From NCBI RefSeq assembly GCF_003149535.1, contig NZ_QGDB01000001.1, forward strand, positions 620,001 to 684,000: a DNA stretch of 64,000 bases, read 5' to 3'. The stretch is from Falsochrobactrum shanghaiense (lineage in GTDB: Bacteria > Pseudomonadota > Alphaproteobacteria > Rhizobiales > Rhizobiaceae). Positions 48,009-59,274 of this stretch are shown here, piece by piece. The translations under genes and the position numbers were made by a program. Position 1 is the first letter of the stretch; the number at the start of each line of letters is the position of its first letter. Under the pieces are notes generated by a model. It saw nothing but the letters and a program-made list of their open reading frames with translations, searched no databases and was not told the DNA's origin.

Positions 48009-49034
48009 ATGAAGCGCAAGGTCTTGAAAGTGATCGATGGTGAAACCGTGTTTCCACCACCAATCTGGATGATGCGTCAGGCTGGCCGCTATCTCCCCGA
48101 ATATCGGGAATTGCGCAAACAGGCCGGTGGTTTTCTCGACCTGTGCTATTCTCCCGATCTGGCGGTTGAAGTCACCTTGCAGCCTATCCGCCGTTTTGGC
48201 TTTGATGCAGCAATCCTGTTTTCAGACATTCTCGTCGTCCCCCATGCCCTTGGACGCGATCTTCGCTTTGAAGAGGGCAGGGGTCCATTGATGACGCCCA
48301 TCGATGCCGACGAGATTTTCTGGCTTGAGACGGAAGGGGCGGCAAAAAGGCTGGAGCCGGTCTATGAGACGGTGCGGCTGCTGCGTGAACAGCTTCCCGA
48401 TGAGACGACATTGCTGGGTTTCTGTGGTGCGCCCTGGACGGTGGCGACCTATATGATCGCAGGTCACGGCACGCCGGATCAGGCACCGGCCCGGCTGTTT
48501 GCCTATCGTCACCCTGAAGCTTTTGAAAAGCTGCTGAACGATCTGGCCGATGTTTCGGCGGAATATCTCATCGAGCAGCTTGATGCAGGCGCGGATGCCT
48601 TGCAAATTTTCGATTCATGGTCGGGCGTTCTGGATGAAGATTGCTTCGAGCGTTTCTGCATCCAGCCGGTCGCGCGCATCGTGCAGAAGGTGAGGGCGGT
48701 TTATCCCGAAGCGCGCATTATCGGATTTCCGAAGGGTGCGGGAATGCTTTATGCAGGCTATCGCGAGAAAACCGGCGTCGATGTGCTTGGCCTCGACTGG
48801 TCGGTTCCGCTTTCCTTTGCCGCGCAATTGCAGGCGGAAGGTGCCGTGCAGGGCAATCTCGACCCGTTGCGGGTGGTTGCAGGCGGAGAGGCTCTGGATG
48901 AAGGTGTGGATGCCATTCTCGAAAAGCTTGGCCATGGACCGCTGATTTTCAATCTCGGCCACGGGATCACCCCGCAGGCGCCGATTGAAAATGTGCAGCG
49001 TATGATCGACCGGATAAGAGGAGGCGCATCATGA
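48009..49034 (+). CDS. hemE: Uroporphyrinogen decarboxylase
   Basis: Decarboxylates uroporphyrinogen III to coproporphyrinogen III in haem synthesis. 341 residues from ATG 48009, with GGAG just upstream. Signature motifs: [44 protein letters not shown] and FIFNLGHGI-type [12 protein letters not shown]. It is the first gene right of the predicted origin, the conserved alphaproteobacterial arrangement. It overlaps hemJ by 4 bp. Confidence 0.97.
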   Translation: MKRKVLKVIDGETVFPPPIWMMRQAGRYLPEYRELRKQAGGFLDLCYSPDLAVEVTLQPIRRFGFDAAILFSDILVVPHALGRDLRFEEGRGPLMTPIDADEIFWLETEGAAKRLEPVYETVRLLREQLPDETTLLGFCGAPWTVATYMIAGHGTPDQAPARLFAYRHPEAFEKLLNDLADVSAEYLIEQLDAGADALQIFDSWSGVLDEDCFERFCIQPVARIVQKVRAVYPEARIIGFPKGAGMLYAGYREKTGVDVLGLDWSVPLSFAAQLQAEGAVQGNLDPLRVVAGGEALDEGVDAILEKLGHGPLIFNLGHGITPQAPIENVQRMIDRIRGGAS

Positions 49035-49567
49035 GCGCGACATCCAGAGAAAAGGGCGGGCCAATCGTATTGATCCGTGCTGTCGTTGCCATCATCGTCG
49101 TTGCTGTCGGCACCTGGGCATTGTTTCACGTGAATCCGGCCAGCGCCTATCCCTGGATCAAGGCGCTGCATGTGATCGCCGTAATCTCATGGATGGCGGG
49201 CATGCTCTATCTGCCACGCCTGTTCGTCTATCACAGCGAAGCAGCGATCGGATCGGACAAGTCGGAGACTTTCAAGGTGATGGAGCGGCGGTTGCTGCGC
49301 TTCATCATCAATCCCGCAATGGTTGTAAGCTGGATTGCTGGACTTTGGATGGCGTGGGAGATTTTCGGCTTCAAGGGCGGCTGGCTGCATGCAAAGCTTC
49401 TGCTGGTCGTGCTTATGTCGGGCCTGCATGGCTATCTGTCCAAGAACATGCGGCTTTTTGCCGAAGACCGGAATACCAAACCGGCCCGTCACTGGCGCAT
49501 TGTCAATGAGATCCCGACCGTTCTCATGATCCTGATCGTCATTCTGGTGATCGTGAAACCGTTTTAA
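49031..49567 (+). CDS. hemJ: Protoporphyrinogen oxidase HemJ
   Basis: 178-residue membrane protein of the HemJ (formerly UPF0093) family, which oxidises protoporphyrinogen IX. Four hydrophobic segments lie near residues 13-32, 42-62, 92-112 and 160-177. The conserved haem-binding histidine is in [45 protein letters not shown] and WRIVNEIPT are further signatures. ATGA overlap with hemE (49031-49034) supports a shared haem operon. A 14/16 parS-like site lies within it. Confidence 0.93.
   Translation: MSATSREKGGPIVLIRAVVAIIVVAVGTWALFHVNPASAYPWIKALHVIAVISWMAGMLYLPRLFVYHSEAAIGSDKSETFKVMERRLLRFIINPAMVVSWIAGLWMAWEIFGFKGGWLHAKLLLVVLMSGLHGYLSKNMRLFAEDRNTKPARHWRIVNEIPTVLMILIVILVIVKPF
49122..49137. 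other. parS-like site (14/16) within hemJ
   Basis: TGTTTCACGTGAATCC, identical to the 16-mer in hisH, matches the parS consensus at 14 positions. It lies 1.3 kb from the predicted origin. Confidence 0.62.
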
Positions 49568-49595
49568 AACAGGCTGATACGAAATTTTAAACCAC

Positions 49596-49626
49596 AAGAC
49601 CCGGAGATTTCCGGGTCTTCGTCTTA
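49596..49626 (+). terminator. Terminator of hemE-hemJ
   Basis: AAGACCCGGA (49596-49605), loop GATT, TCCGGGTCTT (49610-49619), then CGTCTTATT; a 10-bp perfect stem 29 bp after hemJ. Confidence 0.75.
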
Positions 49627-49803
49627 TTGCCTATTGCAGAATAATTCGACTATCATTAACTGATACTTGCTCTTCGTGCCGGAAATCGGTATGAAAGAGT
49701 TCTTCTCCCATCATAATAGCAGGCCTTCGATGCCGGTCACGCCAGTGACCATCTTTCCGAACCACTGCATTTTCTCCTTATATTTTAAAAGAGCTCCTCG
49801 CCC

Positions 49804-51069
49804 ATGCAGGAAATGAAACTACAAGAACTCAAGAACAAGACGCCGGTCGAGCTTCTGGCTTTTGCCGAAACGCTTGAGGTCGAAAATGCAAGCGCCATGC
49901 GCAAGCAGGAACTGATGTTCGCGATCCTCAAGAAGCTTGCGGCGCAAGACATCGAAATTATCGGTGAAGGCGTCGTTGAAGTGCTGCAGGACGGATTTGG
50001 CTTCCTTCGTTCTGCCGATGCCAATTATCTGCCCGGCCCTGACGATATTTATATCTCGCCCTCGCAATTGCGCCGCTTCTCGCTGAAAACCGGCGATACG
50101 GTCGAAGGCCCCATTCGCGGACCAAAGGAAGGCGAACGCTATTTCGCGCTGCTCAAGGTCAATTCGATCAATTTCGAAGACCCTGAGAAAATCCGCCACA
50201 AGGTCCATTTCGACAATCTGACGCCGCTCTATCCCAATGAACGCTTCAAGATGGAGCTGGAAGTTCCCACCTCCAAGGATTTGTCGGCGCGTGTCATCGA
50301 TCTGGTCGCACCACTCGGCAAGGGCCAACGCGGGCTGATCGTTGCGCCACCGCGCACCGGTAAAACGGTCCTGCTGCAGAATATCGCCCATTCGATCACT
50401 GCCAATCATCCCGAATGCTATCTGATCGTCCTGCTGATCGACGAGCGCCCGGAAGAAGTCACGGATATGCAGCGCTCGGTCAAGGGCGAAGTCATTTCCT
50501 CGACTTTCGACGAACCTGCGTCGCGTCACGTTCAGGTGGCGGAAATGGTCATCGAAAAGGCCAAGCGCCTTGTCGAGCATGGCCGGGACGTCGTCATCCT
50601 CCTCGACTCGATCACCCGCCTCGGACGCGCCTATAATACGGTGGTGCCGTCATCGGGCAAGGTTCTGACCGGCGGTGTGGATGCGAATGCGCTCCAGCGC
50701 CCGAAGCGTTTCTTCGGTGCTGCGCGCAATATCGAAGAGGGCGGCTCGCTGACCATCATCGCGACCGCACTCATCGACACCGGCTCGCGCATGGATGAAG
50801 TGATCTTTGAAGAATTCAAGGGCACGGGCAATTCGGAAATCGTTCTCGACCGCAAGGTTGCCGACAAGCGTATTTTCCCGGCGATGGATATTCTCAAATC
50901 CGGCACCCGCAAGGAAGATCTTCTGGTGCCGCGCGCCGATCTCCAGAAGATATTTGTCCTGCGCCGCATCCTCGCGCCGATGGGAACCACCGATGCAATC
51001 GAATTCCTGATCGATAAACTCAAGCAGACCAAGGGCAACAGCGAATTCTTCGACTCGATGAATACGTAA
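49804..51069 (+). CDS. rho: Transcription termination factor Rho
   Basis: Hexameric RNA helicase that ends transcription. 421 residues: N-terminal helical part ([19 protein letters not shown]), the RNA-binding cold-shock-like domain ([24 protein letters not shown]), Walker [13 protein letters not shown] (about 182-193), Walker [17 protein letters not shown] and the Q/R-loop part. The 236-bp leader (49568-49803) is long enough for the autoregulation known for rho. It is followed by a strong terminator. Confidence 0.97.
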   Translation: MQEMKLQELKNKTPVELLAFAETLEVENASAMRKQELMFAILKKLAAQDIEIIGEGVVEVLQDGFGFLRSADANYLPGPDDIYISPSQLRRFSLKTGDTVEGPIRGPKEGERYFALLKVNSINFEDPEKIRHKVHFDNLTPLYPNERFKMELEVPTSKDLSARVIDLVAPLGKGQRGLIVAPPRTGKTVLLQNIAHSITANHPECYLIVLLIDERPEEVTDMQRSVKGEVISSTFDEPASRHVQVAEMVIEKAKRLVEHGRDVVILLDSITRLGRAYNTVVPSSGKVLTGGVDANALQRPKRFFGAARNIEEGGSLTIIATALIDTGSRMDEVIFEEFKGTGNSEIVLDRKVADKRIFPAMDILKSGTRKEDLLVPRADLQKIFVLRRILAPMGTTDAIEFLIDKLKQTKGNSEFFDSMNT

Positions 51070-51094
51070 TATTCATTATCCCTTATCGCTTTTG

Positions 51095-51128
51095 AAAACG
51101 CCGCGCTGCCATTCAGCGCGGCGTTTTT
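51095..51128. terminator. Terminator between rho and the DUF255 gene
   Basis: AAAACGCCGCGCTG (51095-51108) and CAGCGCGGCGTTTT (51114-51127), a 14-bp perfect stem with loop CCATT and a T-run. The genes converge here and the A/T flanks allow action on both strands. Confidence 0.88.
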
Positions 51129-51140
51129 ATATTATGCCTG

Positions 51141-53147
51141 TTACCCGGCAAGAAGGATTTCGAGCGCCTGCGCATTTTCAACCGGGGGCAGGCAAACCTG
51201 GCCCTTGCATAGCCAGGCCGTGGGATGTTGCGCCTGAGCGCTGCCGCCGGTCGGCAGCTGGATTGTTGCACCCGTTTCGAGCGGGATAATTCTGTCGAAA
51301 CGCCGCGGGTCGGGCTTTCGATTCGCCATCGAAACGAGTTCTTCATCCTTGCCTTGGGTTGCGATCACCAGCGAAAGCGGCTCGGCGGCAAATCTCGCGG
51401 CATTCAATATGCCGATCTGGCCATATTGCTGCGCCAGCGCCCGGCCCAGTGCCTGTTCGATGAGCTTTTCCGTTTCCCGATAAAGCGCCATGTCGCCGGT
51501 TGCAAGAAACAGGCGTGTCAGCGCTTCCATGATCTGGCTCGTGGCGCTGGGGATTGCCTCGTCATAATCGCCATAGCTGTGCAGGATCACATCATCCGCA
51601 TGAAGCGCAGACAGGCGATAATTACCGGCGGCATCGCGATGAGAAGCATCCAGCGCCTTCTTGTAGGCGATGGCATCATCGATGAAACTTCTGTCGGATG
51701 TGGCTTCATGAAGCGAAAGGGCTGCATTGATCATGGCGGCATAATCGGTGGAAAGGGCGGGGTAGAGCAGATGCTCGCCCATCCGGCAATGCGCAAGCTG
51801 GCCGTCGCGCAGCGTCGTGCGGATCGAGCGATAAGCCGCGCGGGCCTGATCGATCCAGCCGGGGCGCGCCAGACTGCGTCCGGCTTCCGCGAGCGCACGA
51901 ATGGCCAGTGCGTTCCAGTCGGTCAAAGCCTTGTCATCGCGGGCAGGGCGGATACGCGTGTTTCTCAAATCAAGCAGGCGTGCTTTCGCATTCATTATGG
52001 CGGGTGAAAATTCGGCCGGCTGATCGGGAGCATGCAGGCGATTGAGAATATTGCTACCCTCCCAATTGCCCTGCGCAGTCACGCCATAAAAGGCTTTGAA
52101 ATGCTCGGCCTCATCACCAAGCGCCGCATCGATTTCGGCTTCTGTCCAGATATAGAATTTGCCTTCTTCCCCTTCGCTATCGGCATCGAGGCTGGAGGCA
52201 AAACTGCCATCGGGCAGGCGTAATTCGCTAAGCAGCCAGTCGACGGTCTCTTCGATTCGGCTACGAAACAACGCATTCTTCGTCTCACCATAGGCCCAGT
52301 TGGCGTGGCGGATCATCTGTGCATTGTCATAAAGCATTTTTTCAAAATGCGGCACCAGCCACTCGGCATCGGTGCTGTAGCGGCAGAGTCCACCGCCCAG
52401 ATGATCATATATCCCACCCTGCAACATGGTTTTCAGCGAGTGCAGAAACGCGTCGCGATGGGCGGTTTCGCCGTTATAAAGCCAGGAGAGCCAGAGCGCA
52501 TCCATGAAGGGGGCATTAGGAAACTTTGGCGCACCTTCCATGCCGCCGCGAAGCGGGTCGAACAGGCTGTTAATGCGCTCGACTATCCGGTCAAAGCGCG
52601 TGATCTCGTTCTGCCCCGCTTCCCTTTGCGCGGAAAGCTGTCCTTCCAGATGGTTAAACACAGCTTGCGCATTATGGTTAATTTTTTGCTGATCCCTGTG
52701 CCAGAGATTATTGACGGCTTGAAGCACATCGATAAAGCCCGGCAGGTTGTGCCGCGCATGGCGCGGAAAATAGGTGCCGCCCCAGAAGGGCTTGCCATCG
52801 GGGCGCAGAAACATCGTCAGAGGCCAGCCGCCCTGCTGCCCCATGGCACTGAGTGCCGCCATATAGATCTGGTCAATATCCGGACGCTCTTCACGATCGA
52901 CCTTCACATTCACGAAGAGTTCGTTCATGACCGCGGCGACTTCTTCATCCCCGAAAGATTCGTGCGCCATGACGTGGCACCAGTGGCAGGCGGCATAGCC
53001 AATCGACAGGAGAACGGGGCGATTACTCTCTTTGGCGGCGTCAAGCGCCTCGCGTCCCCATGGCTGCCAGTGAACGGGGTTATCTGCATGCTGGCGCAGA
53101 TAAGCGCTTGGCTCGTTGGCGAGGCGATTGCGGCTGGGAATACTCAT
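51141..53147 (-). CDS. DUF255 thioredoxin-domain protein (YyaL/SPATA20 family)
   Basis: 668 residues. The N-terminal thioredoxin-like domain has [18 protein letters not shown], with a CxxC, and begins [21 protein letters not shown]. The central and C-terminal part is a six-hairpin glycosidase-like repeat fold ([48 protein letters not shown]). The family is widespread but has no firm function. Single gene, divergent from mnmE (64-bp gap). Confidence 0.88.
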   Translation of the reverse strand: MSIPSRNRLANEPSAYLRQHADNPVHWQPWGREALDAAKESNRPVLLSIGYAACHWCHVMAHESFGDEEVAAVMNELFVNVKVDREERPDIDQIYMAALSAMGQQGGWPLTMFLRPDGKPFWGGTYFPRHARHNLPGFIDVLQAVNNLWHRDQQKINHNAQAVFNHLEGQLSAQREAGQNEITRFDRIVERINSLFDPLRGGMEGAPKFPNAPFMDALWLSWLYNGETAHRDAFLHSLKTMLQGGIYDHLGGGLCRYSTDAEWLVPHFEKMLYDNAQMIRHANWAYGETKNALFRSRIEETVDWLLSELRLPDGSFASSLDADSEGEEGKFYIWTEAEIDAALGDEAEHFKAFYGVTAQGNWEGSNILNRLHAPDQPAEFSPAIMNAKARLLDLRNTRIRPARDDKALTDWNALAIRALAEAGRSLARPGWIDQARAAYRSIRTTLRDGQLAHCRMGEHLLYPALSTDYAAMINAALSLHEATSDRSFIDDAIAYKKALDASHRDAAGNYRLSALHADDVILHSYGDYDEAIPSATSQIMEALTRLFLATGDMALYRETEKLIEQALGRALAQQYGQIGILNAARFAAEPLSLVIATQGKDEELVSMANRKPDPRRFDRIIPLETGATIQLPTGGSAQAQHPTAWLCKGQVCLPPVENAQALEILLAG

Positions 53148-53211
53148 GAGCCTTTTCTTTCCTGTCTGGAACCAATATGCACATAGTGCTGTATATAGGA
53201 CACCAGATTGA

Positions 53212-54540
53212 ATGAACGAGCGCCAGACATTTCAGGACACGATTTTTGCCCTTTCAAGCGGACGCCTGCCTTCCGGCGTGGCGGTCGTGCGTATTTCCGG
53301 GCCGCAAGTTCGATTCGTACTCGAAACGATTATCGGTTCAATGATAATCCCGCGAACAGCGGCCTATAAGACATTCCGCAGCCGTAACGGTGATGCGATC
53401 GACCGCGGACTGGCGCTGTTTTTCCCTGCTCCAAACAGTTTTACCGGCGAGGATTGCGCGGAATTTCATTTGCATGGCGGCGTTGCGGTCGTCGAAAGGC
53501 TGCTGGAAGAGTTGCACGCCTTTCCCGGATGCCGTATCGCCGAAGCCGGTGAGTTCACACGCCGGGCTTTTACCAATGGTAAGATGGATTTGACCATCGC
53601 GGAAGGTCTTGCCGATCTGATCGCAGCTGAGACCGAGGGCCAGCGCCGGCTGGCGATGCAGGTGGCTTCGGGTTCACAACGCGCACTTTATACGCAGTGG
53701 CGGCAGCGGCTCGTTCGCGCCCGCGCATTGATTGAGGCAGAGCTTGATTTTGCCGATGAAGGCGATGTTCCCGGTTCGGTGGCGACGCAGGTATGGACTG
53801 AACTCAACAATCTCAAGAACGAAATTTCCCAGCACATAGAAAGCGGCAAGCGCGCTGCCATGCTGCGCGATGGCTTGCATGTGGTGATTGCCGGTGCGCC
53901 GAATGCCGGAAAATCAAGCCTCCTTAATTTTCTCGCAGGCCGCGAGGTGGCGATTATCTCCGAGGAAGCAGGAACCACGCGCGATCTCCTCGAAGTCAAA
54001 CTCAATCTTGGCGGGATTCCGCTTTACGTGACCGACACAGCGGGGCTGCGCGAAACCGAAAGCAAGGTAGAAAAGATAGGCATTGAACGCGCGCTCGAAA
54101 GGGCGTCGGAGGCCGATCTCGTCTTGCTGCTGGAAGATATGCACGATCCTCTCCCGGTCTCTCTGGAAGACGAGAGTGTCGAAGTGTGGCGCGTGGGGAC
54201 TAAATGGGATCTGGCGCGAAAAGGAGGGGGAGAGTGGCAATTTCAAATTTCGACAAAAACTGGTGAGAATCTTGACCAATTACTCGATGCCCTGCAAGGT
54301 TTTGCAGAGCAGCGTATTGGATCGATCAATGATGTAGTTCCCACTCGCCAGCGTCATATTCATCTCTTGAAATCGACCGTGACGGAAATAGAAACAGCAA
54401 TCGTCCGGGACGACCTGCCGCTGGAACTGCGCGCCGAGAATATGCGTCTGGCCTCGCAATCTTTGGGGCGGATAACCGGCGATGTGGATGTGGAAGAAAT
54501 ATTGGACGTGATCTTTTCTCAATTCTGCATCGGCAAATGA
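53212..54540 (+). CDS. mnmE: tRNA-modification GTPase MnmE
   Basis: With MnmG adds the carboxymethylaminomethyl group to U34 of certain tRNAs. 442 residues: folate-binding N-terminal domain, helical domain, G domain with [14 protein letters not shown] (from about residue 228), DTAGLRET and a NKxD-like GTKWDLA (the canonical asparagine is replaced by threonine, so NKxD reads TKWD). The C-terminus is FCIGK with the catalytic cysteine. Its stop codon lies in the first parS site, and mnmG follows after 339 bp. Confidence 0.96.
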   Translation: MNERQTFQDTIFALSSGRLPSGVAVVRISGPQVRFVLETIIGSMIIPRTAAYKTFRSRNGDAIDRGLALFFPAPNSFTGEDCAEFHLHGGVAVVERLLEELHAFPGCRIAEAGEFTRRAFTNGKMDLTIAEGLADLIAAETEGQRRLAMQVASGSQRALYTQWRQRLVRARALIEAELDFADEGDVPGSVATQVWTELNNLKNEISQHIESGKRAAMLRDGLHVVIAGAPNAGKSSLLNFLAGREVAIISEEAGTTRDLLEVKLNLGGIPLYVTDTAGLRETESKVEKIGIERALERASEADLVLLLEDMHDPLPVSLEDESVEVWRVGTKWDLARKGGGEWQFQISTKTGENLDQLLDALQGFAEQRIGSINDVVPTRQRHIHLLKSTVTEIETAIVRDDLPLELRAENMRLASQSLGRITGDVDVEEILDVIFSQFCIGK

Positions 54541-54553
54541 TTCACGTGAAACA
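54538..54553. other. parS site (15/16) at the end of mnmE
   Basis: TGATTCACGTGAAACA matches the consensus TGTTTCACGTGAAACA at all but one base; its first three bases are the mnmE stop codon. Confidence 0.82.
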
Positions 54554-54879
54554 CGTCTGAAACATAACTCAAACATGATTGACTGGCATACAGATGTTTC
54601 ACGTGAAACATCTGTGGAGATTCCCGGCAAGAGTTGACTCACGCCCATATCTATGAATCCAGACGCGGCTCTTCGTCGGAAACATTCGACGGATTGCGGG
54701 ATGCATTGCCGGGTAATTCAGGGCAAACCCATGACCCGCCAGACCGAAGCCGAGCCTGGTAAACTGAAACCGGTTCGCCTATTTATGAAGAGTGATCATC
54801 TTTCAGCAGTTTACCCTTTCGTTCCAAGGCTATTCATGTCAAAGAGACGCTTTCAGAAACGGATTCGGATTGTATCAGG
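54541..54879. other. Intergenic region mnmE-mnmG with parS sites
   Basis: 339 bp holding the remainder of one parS site and a whole perfect one (54595-54610). A 76-codon frame (54653-54883) that overlaps the mnmG start has no recognisable features and is not called. Confidence 0.6.
54591..54614. other. parS site, perfect, in a 24-bp palindrome
   Basis: TGTTTCACGTGAAACA at 54595-54610 equals the ParB consensus and is extended on both sides to a 24-nt perfect palindrome (54591-54614; arms begin CAGATGTTTCAC). It is the strongest centromere-like site in the window. Confidence 0.92.
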
Positions 54880-56796
54880 ATGAACATTTCAGGTTCGCCC
54901 GAAGCTATTGCTTATGATGTCGTCGTGATCGGCGGCGGCCATGCGGGCTGTGAGGCCGCAGCGGCGGCAGCGCGCGCGGGCGCACGCACTGCATTGGTAA
55001 CGCATAAATTCGATACGATAGGTGTCATGTCTTGCAATCCCGCCATTGGCGGATTGGGTAAAGGCCATCTGGTTCGCGAGATCGACGCGCTTGACGGTCT
55101 GATGGGGCGGGTGGCCGATAAGGCCGGTATCCAGTTTCGCCTGCTCAACCGCCGCAAGGGCCCTGCGGTTCGAGGACCGCGTACGCAGGCGGATAGAAAG
55201 CTCTACCGGCTGGCCATGCAGGCGCTGATTGCCGAACAGGACAATCTGACGGTTGTCGAAGGCGGTGCCGCAGATATTCGGGTGTCGGATGGGTGCGTTC
55301 ATGCGGTGGTTCTTGCCGATGGGCGGGAACTTAATTGTGCGTCCGTGGTCCTGACGACCGGAACATTTCTTAATGGCCTTATTCACATCGGCGAAAAGAA
55401 AATCCCCGCCGGACGCATGGGAGAAAAGCCAGCGCTCGGATTGTCGGACACATTGGCCGCGCTCGGCTTTGCCTTGGGGCGGTTGAAGACCGGCACGCCG
55501 CCGCGGCTGGACGGGCGCACGATCGACTGGAGCGGGCTTGCCGTGCAGTCTGCCGATGAAAATCCGGTTCCTTTCTCGCTCTTGACGGACAAGATCACCA
55601 CACCGCAAATCGATTGCGGCATCACCCATACGACCGCGCACACGCATGATATTATCCGGGCAAATCTGCACCGTTCGGCCATGTATTCAGGTTCGATCGA
55701 GGGTATCGGCCCGCGCTATTGCCCTTCGGTCGAAGACAAGATCGTCAAATTCGCCGATCGTGAAAGCCATCAGATTTTTCTGGAACCGGAAGGTCTCGAC
55801 GACGATACGGTTTATCCCAATGGTATTTCCAGTTCCCTGCCGGAAGAAGTACAACTCGATCTGCTCAAGACCATACCCGGTCTTGAAAAGTCTGTCATGT
55901 TGCAGCCGGGATATGCTATCGAGTATGATTTCATCGATCCGAGAGAATTGAAACGCAGTCTGGAAACGCGCCGCGTCGAAGGTCTTTTTCTTGCCGGACA
56001 AATCAACGGCACGACGGGTTATGAGGAAGCGGGTGCACAAGGCTTGATTGCGGGATTGAACGCGGCGAGGCGGGCAGGGGGCAGTGAACCGGTTATCATT
56101 CAGCGCACCGAAGCCTATATCGGCGTGATGATCGATGATCTGACATCACGCGGCGTCAGCGAACCTTATCGTATGTTCACTTCCCGCGCTGAATTTCGCC
56201 TGTCGCTTCGCGCCGATAATGCGGATCAGCGTTTGACGCCGCTCGCGGACGAGTTTGGCATTCTGGGCCATGAGCGCCGTATTCGCTTTGCAGACCGGCA
56301 GGATGCTTTGTCAAGGGCGCGGGAATTGGCCAAGTCATTGACGATCACGCCCAATCTTGCGAGCCGCTATGAGCTTCACCTTAATCATGACGGAGTGCGC
56401 CGCTCGGCTTACGAGCTTCTCTCCTATCCCAATATCGGCCTGGAACAGTTGAACAGAATCTGGCCGGAACTGGCTTCGATTGACGCGATGACGCGTGAAG
56501 CGCTGGAAATCGAAGCGCAATATGCGGTCTATCTGGATCGGCAACAGAATGATATTGCGGTGATGGAGCGCGAGGAGCGGCTGCTCATTCCCGCCGATCT
56601 TGGCTTTGATACGATCTCCGGCCTGTCCAATGAGTTGAAGCAGAAGCTGAAACTGCGCCAGCCGGAAACGATCGCCGAGGCGCAGCGGGTTGATGGAATG
56701 ACGCCTGCCGCATTGGCATTGCTGATCGCCCAGATAAAGAAGCATGGCGCGCGTAAACGCGCCACGGCGGAACTTGCTGATAAGGGTGTGGCATGA
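54880..56796 (+). CDS. mnmG: tRNA uridine-5-carboxymethylaminomethyl modification enzyme MnmG
   Basis: FAD-dependent partner of MnmE (also gidA). 638 residues: FAD dinucleotide fold [21 protein letters not shown], then [35 protein letters not shown] and PAGRMGEKP, and [13 protein letters not shown]. The start ATG 54880 ([13 protein letters not shown]) gives the family length. Its end overlaps rsmG by 4 bp, so mnmG-rsmG form a couple upstream of parAB. Confidence 0.97.
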   Translation: MNISGSPEAIAYDVVVIGGGHAGCEAAAAAARAGARTALVTHKFDTIGVMSCNPAIGGLGKGHLVREIDALDGLMGRVADKAGIQFRLLNRRKGPAVRGPRTQADRKLYRLAMQALIAEQDNLTVVEGGAADIRVSDGCVHAVVLADGRELNCASVVLTTGTFLNGLIHIGEKKIPAGRMGEKPALGLSDTLAALGFALGRLKTGTPPRLDGRTIDWSGLAVQSADENPVPFSLLTDKITTPQIDCGITHTTAHTHDIIRANLHRSAMYSGSIEGIGPRYCPSVEDKIVKFADRESHQIFLEPEGLDDDTVYPNGISSSLPEEVQLDLLKTIPGLEKSVMLQPGYAIEYDFIDPRELKRSLETRRVEGLFLAGQINGTTGYEEAGAQGLIAGLNAARRAGGSEPVIIQRTEAYIGVMIDDLTSRGVSEPYRMFTSRAEFRLSLRADNADQRLTPLADEFGILGHERRIRFADRQDALSRARELAKSLTITPNLASRYELHLNHDGVRRSAYELLSYPNIGLEQLNRIWPELASIDAMTREALEIEAQYAVYLDRQQNDIAVMEREERLLIPADLGFDTISGLSNELKQKLKLRQPETIAEAQRVDGMTPAALALLIAQIKKHGARKRATAELADKGVA

Positions 56797-57434
56797 GTGC
56801 AGATAGAGGGTTTGAAACGCTTCGGGCAGTGGTTCCGTCTGTTTCACGTGAAACAGCGCAGCGGCTGATGGAGTTTGAAGCGCTGTTTCGCAAGTGGTCG
56901 AAAGCGATCAATCTGGCGTCTCCCTCGACGCTGGCCGATCTCTGGAACCGTCATATTCTGGACAGTGCGCAGATTTTTCCCTTGGCTCCGCAGGCGACAC
57001 GCTGGCTTGACCTTGGTTCGGGCGGCGGATTTCCGGGCATCGTGACGGCCTGTTTTTTGAAAGACGTGCCGGGGGCTTCAATTGACCTGATTGAAAGCGC
57101 AGGCAAAAAAGCAGCTTTTCTGCGCACCGCAGCGGGGCAACTCGATATTCCCGCGCGGGTCCATGCGGTCCGGATCGAGGCGATGCGGGATAAAATCACC
57201 TCGCCTGAAATCATCACGGCGCGGGCCTTAGCGTCGTTGACCGATCTTTTCACGCTGGCCGAGCCCTGGCTGACCAATGGTTCCAAGGCCCTGTTTCAAA
57301 AAGGTAGGGATTATCAGCGGGAAATCGATGAAAGCCGTGTCGGCTGGCGTTACGATCTGGTACAACATCAAAGCACCATTGATCCGGCTTCGGTAATACT
57401 CGAAATCAGCAATCTGCGCCGAGCAGGCAGTTGA
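56793..57434 (+). CDS. rsmG: 16S rRNA (guanine527-N7)-methyltransferase
   Basis: SAM-dependent methyltransferase (gidB) acting on G527 of 16S rRNA. 213 residues: SAM motif [29 protein letters not shown] and [16 protein letters not shown] 56793 overlaps the mnmG stop. A perfect parS site is built into its coding sequence at codons for SVSRETAQR (56841-56856). parA follows 40 bp on. Confidence 0.96.
   Translation: MSADRGFETLRAVVPSVSRETAQRLMEFEALFRKWSKAINLASPSTLADLWNRHILDSAQIFPLAPQATRWLDLGSGGGFPGIVTACFLKDVPGASIDLIESAGKKAAFLRTAAGQLDIPARVHAVRIEAMRDKITSPEIITARALASLTDLFTLAEPWLTNGSKALFQKGRDYQREIDESRVGWRYDLVQHQSTIDPASVILEISNLRRAGS
56841..56856. other. parS site, perfect, inside rsmG
   Basis: TGTTTCACGTGAAACA at 56841-56856, extended to an 18-bp palindrome (56840-56857). 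It lies within the reading frame, so the codons and the ParB site coexist. Confidence 0.92.
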
Positions 57435-57474
57435 TTTGCCGATAGTGGAAATAAACAGCAGCAGGGCGACGGGA

Positions 57475-58272
57475 ATGAGCGACAGATCCAGGATCATAAC
57501 CATTGCAAACCAGAAAGGCGGCGTGGGGAAAACCACCACGGCAATCAATCTGGCCACTGCACTGGCAGCTATCGGCGAGACGGTGCTGATCGTCGATCTG
57601 GACCCGCAGGGCAATGCCAGTACAGGGCTTGGAATCGACCGGCATGATCGCCCGCTTTCGTCTTATGATGTGTTGACGCAGGCAGCTTCCGTGCCTGAAG
57701 CTGCGATGCAGACGGCGGTTCCAAACCTGTTCATCGTCCCTTCGACGCTCGATCTTTTGGGGATTGAAATGGAAATCGCGCAGGTGGCTGACCGCACGCG
57801 TCGTCTGCGGGATGCCTTGCGCTTTGATTCAGCCGTCGCCGAGCGGTTTTCTTATATTCTGGTCGACTGTCCGCCATCGCTCAACCTGTTGACGTTGAAT
57901 GCCATGGCTGCGGCGGATTCCGTCATGGTGCCGCTGCAATGCGAGTTTTTTGCACTGGAAGGCTTGAGCCAGCTTTTGCAGACCGTCAATCAGGTGCGGT
58001 CCACCATCAATCCCGATTTGTCGATTCAGGGCATCGTCTTGACAATGTTCGACAGTCGCAACAATCTGGCAACGCAGGTTGTGGATGATGTTCGCGCTTT
58101 TATGGGTGAAAAAGTATATCGTACCGTTATTCCGCGTAATGTGCGGGTGTCGGAAGCACCATCGCATGGCAAGCCGGCGATACTTTATGATCTCAAATGC
58201 GCTGGCAGTCAGGCTTATTTGCAGCTCGCATCGGAAGTAATCCAACGTGAGCGGCAGCTGAAAGCCGCGTAA
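57475..58272 (+). CDS. parA: Chromosome-partitioning ATPase ParA
   Basis: Soj-type Walker ATPase that moves ParB-parS complexes. 265 residues from ATG 57475 (MSDRSRIITIANQKGGVGKTT), with GACGGGA upstream. The deviant Walker A is KGGVGKTTTAIN, Walker A' DLDPQGNASTGLG, Walker B YILVDCPPSL. 13 upstream residues (from 57436) have no family support. parB starts 67 bp downstream. Confidence 0.97.
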   Translation: MSDRSRIITIANQKGGVGKTTTAINLATALAAIGETVLIVDLDPQGNASTGLGIDRHDRPLSSYDVLTQAASVPEAAMQTAVPNLFIVPSTLDLLGIEMEIAQVADRTRRLRDALRFDSAVAERFSYILVDCPPSLNLLTLNAMAAADSVMVPLQCEFFALEGLSQLLQTVNQVRSTINPDLSIQGIVLTMFDSRNNLATQVVDDVRAFMGEKVYRTVIPRNVRVSEAPSHGKPAILYDLKCAGSQAYLQLASEVIQRERQLKAA

Positions 58273-58339
58273 TAGCGGGTATCGCGTGTGATACCCAGAT
58301 CGATTCGACTACGTAACAATTGCAGGAATTTGCCGAACC

Positions 58340-59221
58340 ATGAACGACGATCCTTCAAAAAAGCGCCTTGGCCGGGGATTGGCCGCCCTGATCGGTGAAA
58401 TCGACCGCCCGGCGGAAGAGCGGAAGGTCGCGGTTCCCACAGAGCGCAATATTCCGATTGAATTCGTTACCCGCAATCCGCGCAATCCACGGCGCATGTT
58501 TTCGGAAGTGGAGCTGGAAGATCTGGCTCAATCCATTCGTGAACACGGCGTGGTGCAGCCGATTGTCGTGCGTCCTGCACCGGGGCAACCGGATCATTTC
58601 GAACTGATCGCAGGTGAACGCCGCTGGCGCGCGTCGCAGCGCGCAGGGGTGGATACCATCCCCGTCATTATCCGTGACGTGGATGATCGTGTCGCGCTCG
58701 AAATTGCAATCGTTGAAAACGTGCAGCGCGCGGATCTGAATGCGGTGGAAGAAGCGCTTGGTTATCAACAGCTTATCGATAATCACGAATATACTCAAAA
58801 CGATCTGGCACAGGTGATCGGCAAAAGCCGCAGCCATGTCGCCAATACTTTGCGTCTGCTAAAACTGCCGCAGCGCGTGCAGGATTTCATCTCCGATGGC
58901 GCCTTGTCGGCCGGTCATGCGCGCAGCCTGATTACCATGGATAACCCGACTGCTCTGGCAGAGCGGGTCGTCAAGGAAGGCCTGTCGGTCCGGCAGGTGG
59001 AGGCTTTGGCGCAGGCGGAAGCGCGCGGCGATAGTGCGCTCAAGCCTGCTAAAAGCGCTCCGGCGGAAAAAGATGCCGATACCAAGGCTCTTGAAAAGCT
59101 TCTTTCCGATGTTACCGGTATGAAAGTAGAAATAAATCATCGTGAGCGCGGTGGTGAAGTCAAGATACGGTATAGTTCTCTTGAGCAGCTTGATGAGATT
59201 TGCCGTCGCTTGCAGAGCTGA
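58340..59221 (+). CDS. parB: Chromosome-partitioning CTPase ParB
   Basis: Binds the parS sites nearby and slides as a CTP-dependent clamp. 293 residues: N-terminal ParA-interaction region (KKRLGRGLAALIGE), CTP-binding ParB/Srx motif (GVVQPIVVRP, ELIAGERRWRASQ), helix-turn-helix core (TQNDLAQVIGKSRSHVANTLRLLKLP) and dimerising C-terminus. Convergent with holA (53-bp gap). Confidence 0.97.
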   Translation: MNDDPSKKRLGRGLAALIGEIDRPAEERKVAVPTERNIPIEFVTRNPRNPRRMFSEVELEDLAQSIREHGVVQPIVVRPAPGQPDHFELIAGERRWRASQRAGVDTIPVIIRDVDDRVALEIAIVENVQRADLNAVEEALGYQQLIDNHEYTQNDLAQVIGKSRSHVANTLRLLKLPQRVQDFISDGALSAGHARSLITMDNPTALAERVVKEGLSVRQVEALAQAEARGDSALKPAKSAPAEKDADTKALEKLLSDVTGMKVEINHRERGGEVKIRYSSLEQLDEICRRLQS

Positions 59222-59274
59222 TATATTTATTGATACTTAGTCTTATAGGCCTCGTTGCTTGCGTGTAGCGGGGT

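Noticed and set aside
54653-54883. 76-codon frame between mnmE and mnmG
   Set aside because: No recognisable domain or good ribosome-binding site; the space is explained by parS sites and the mnmG leader.
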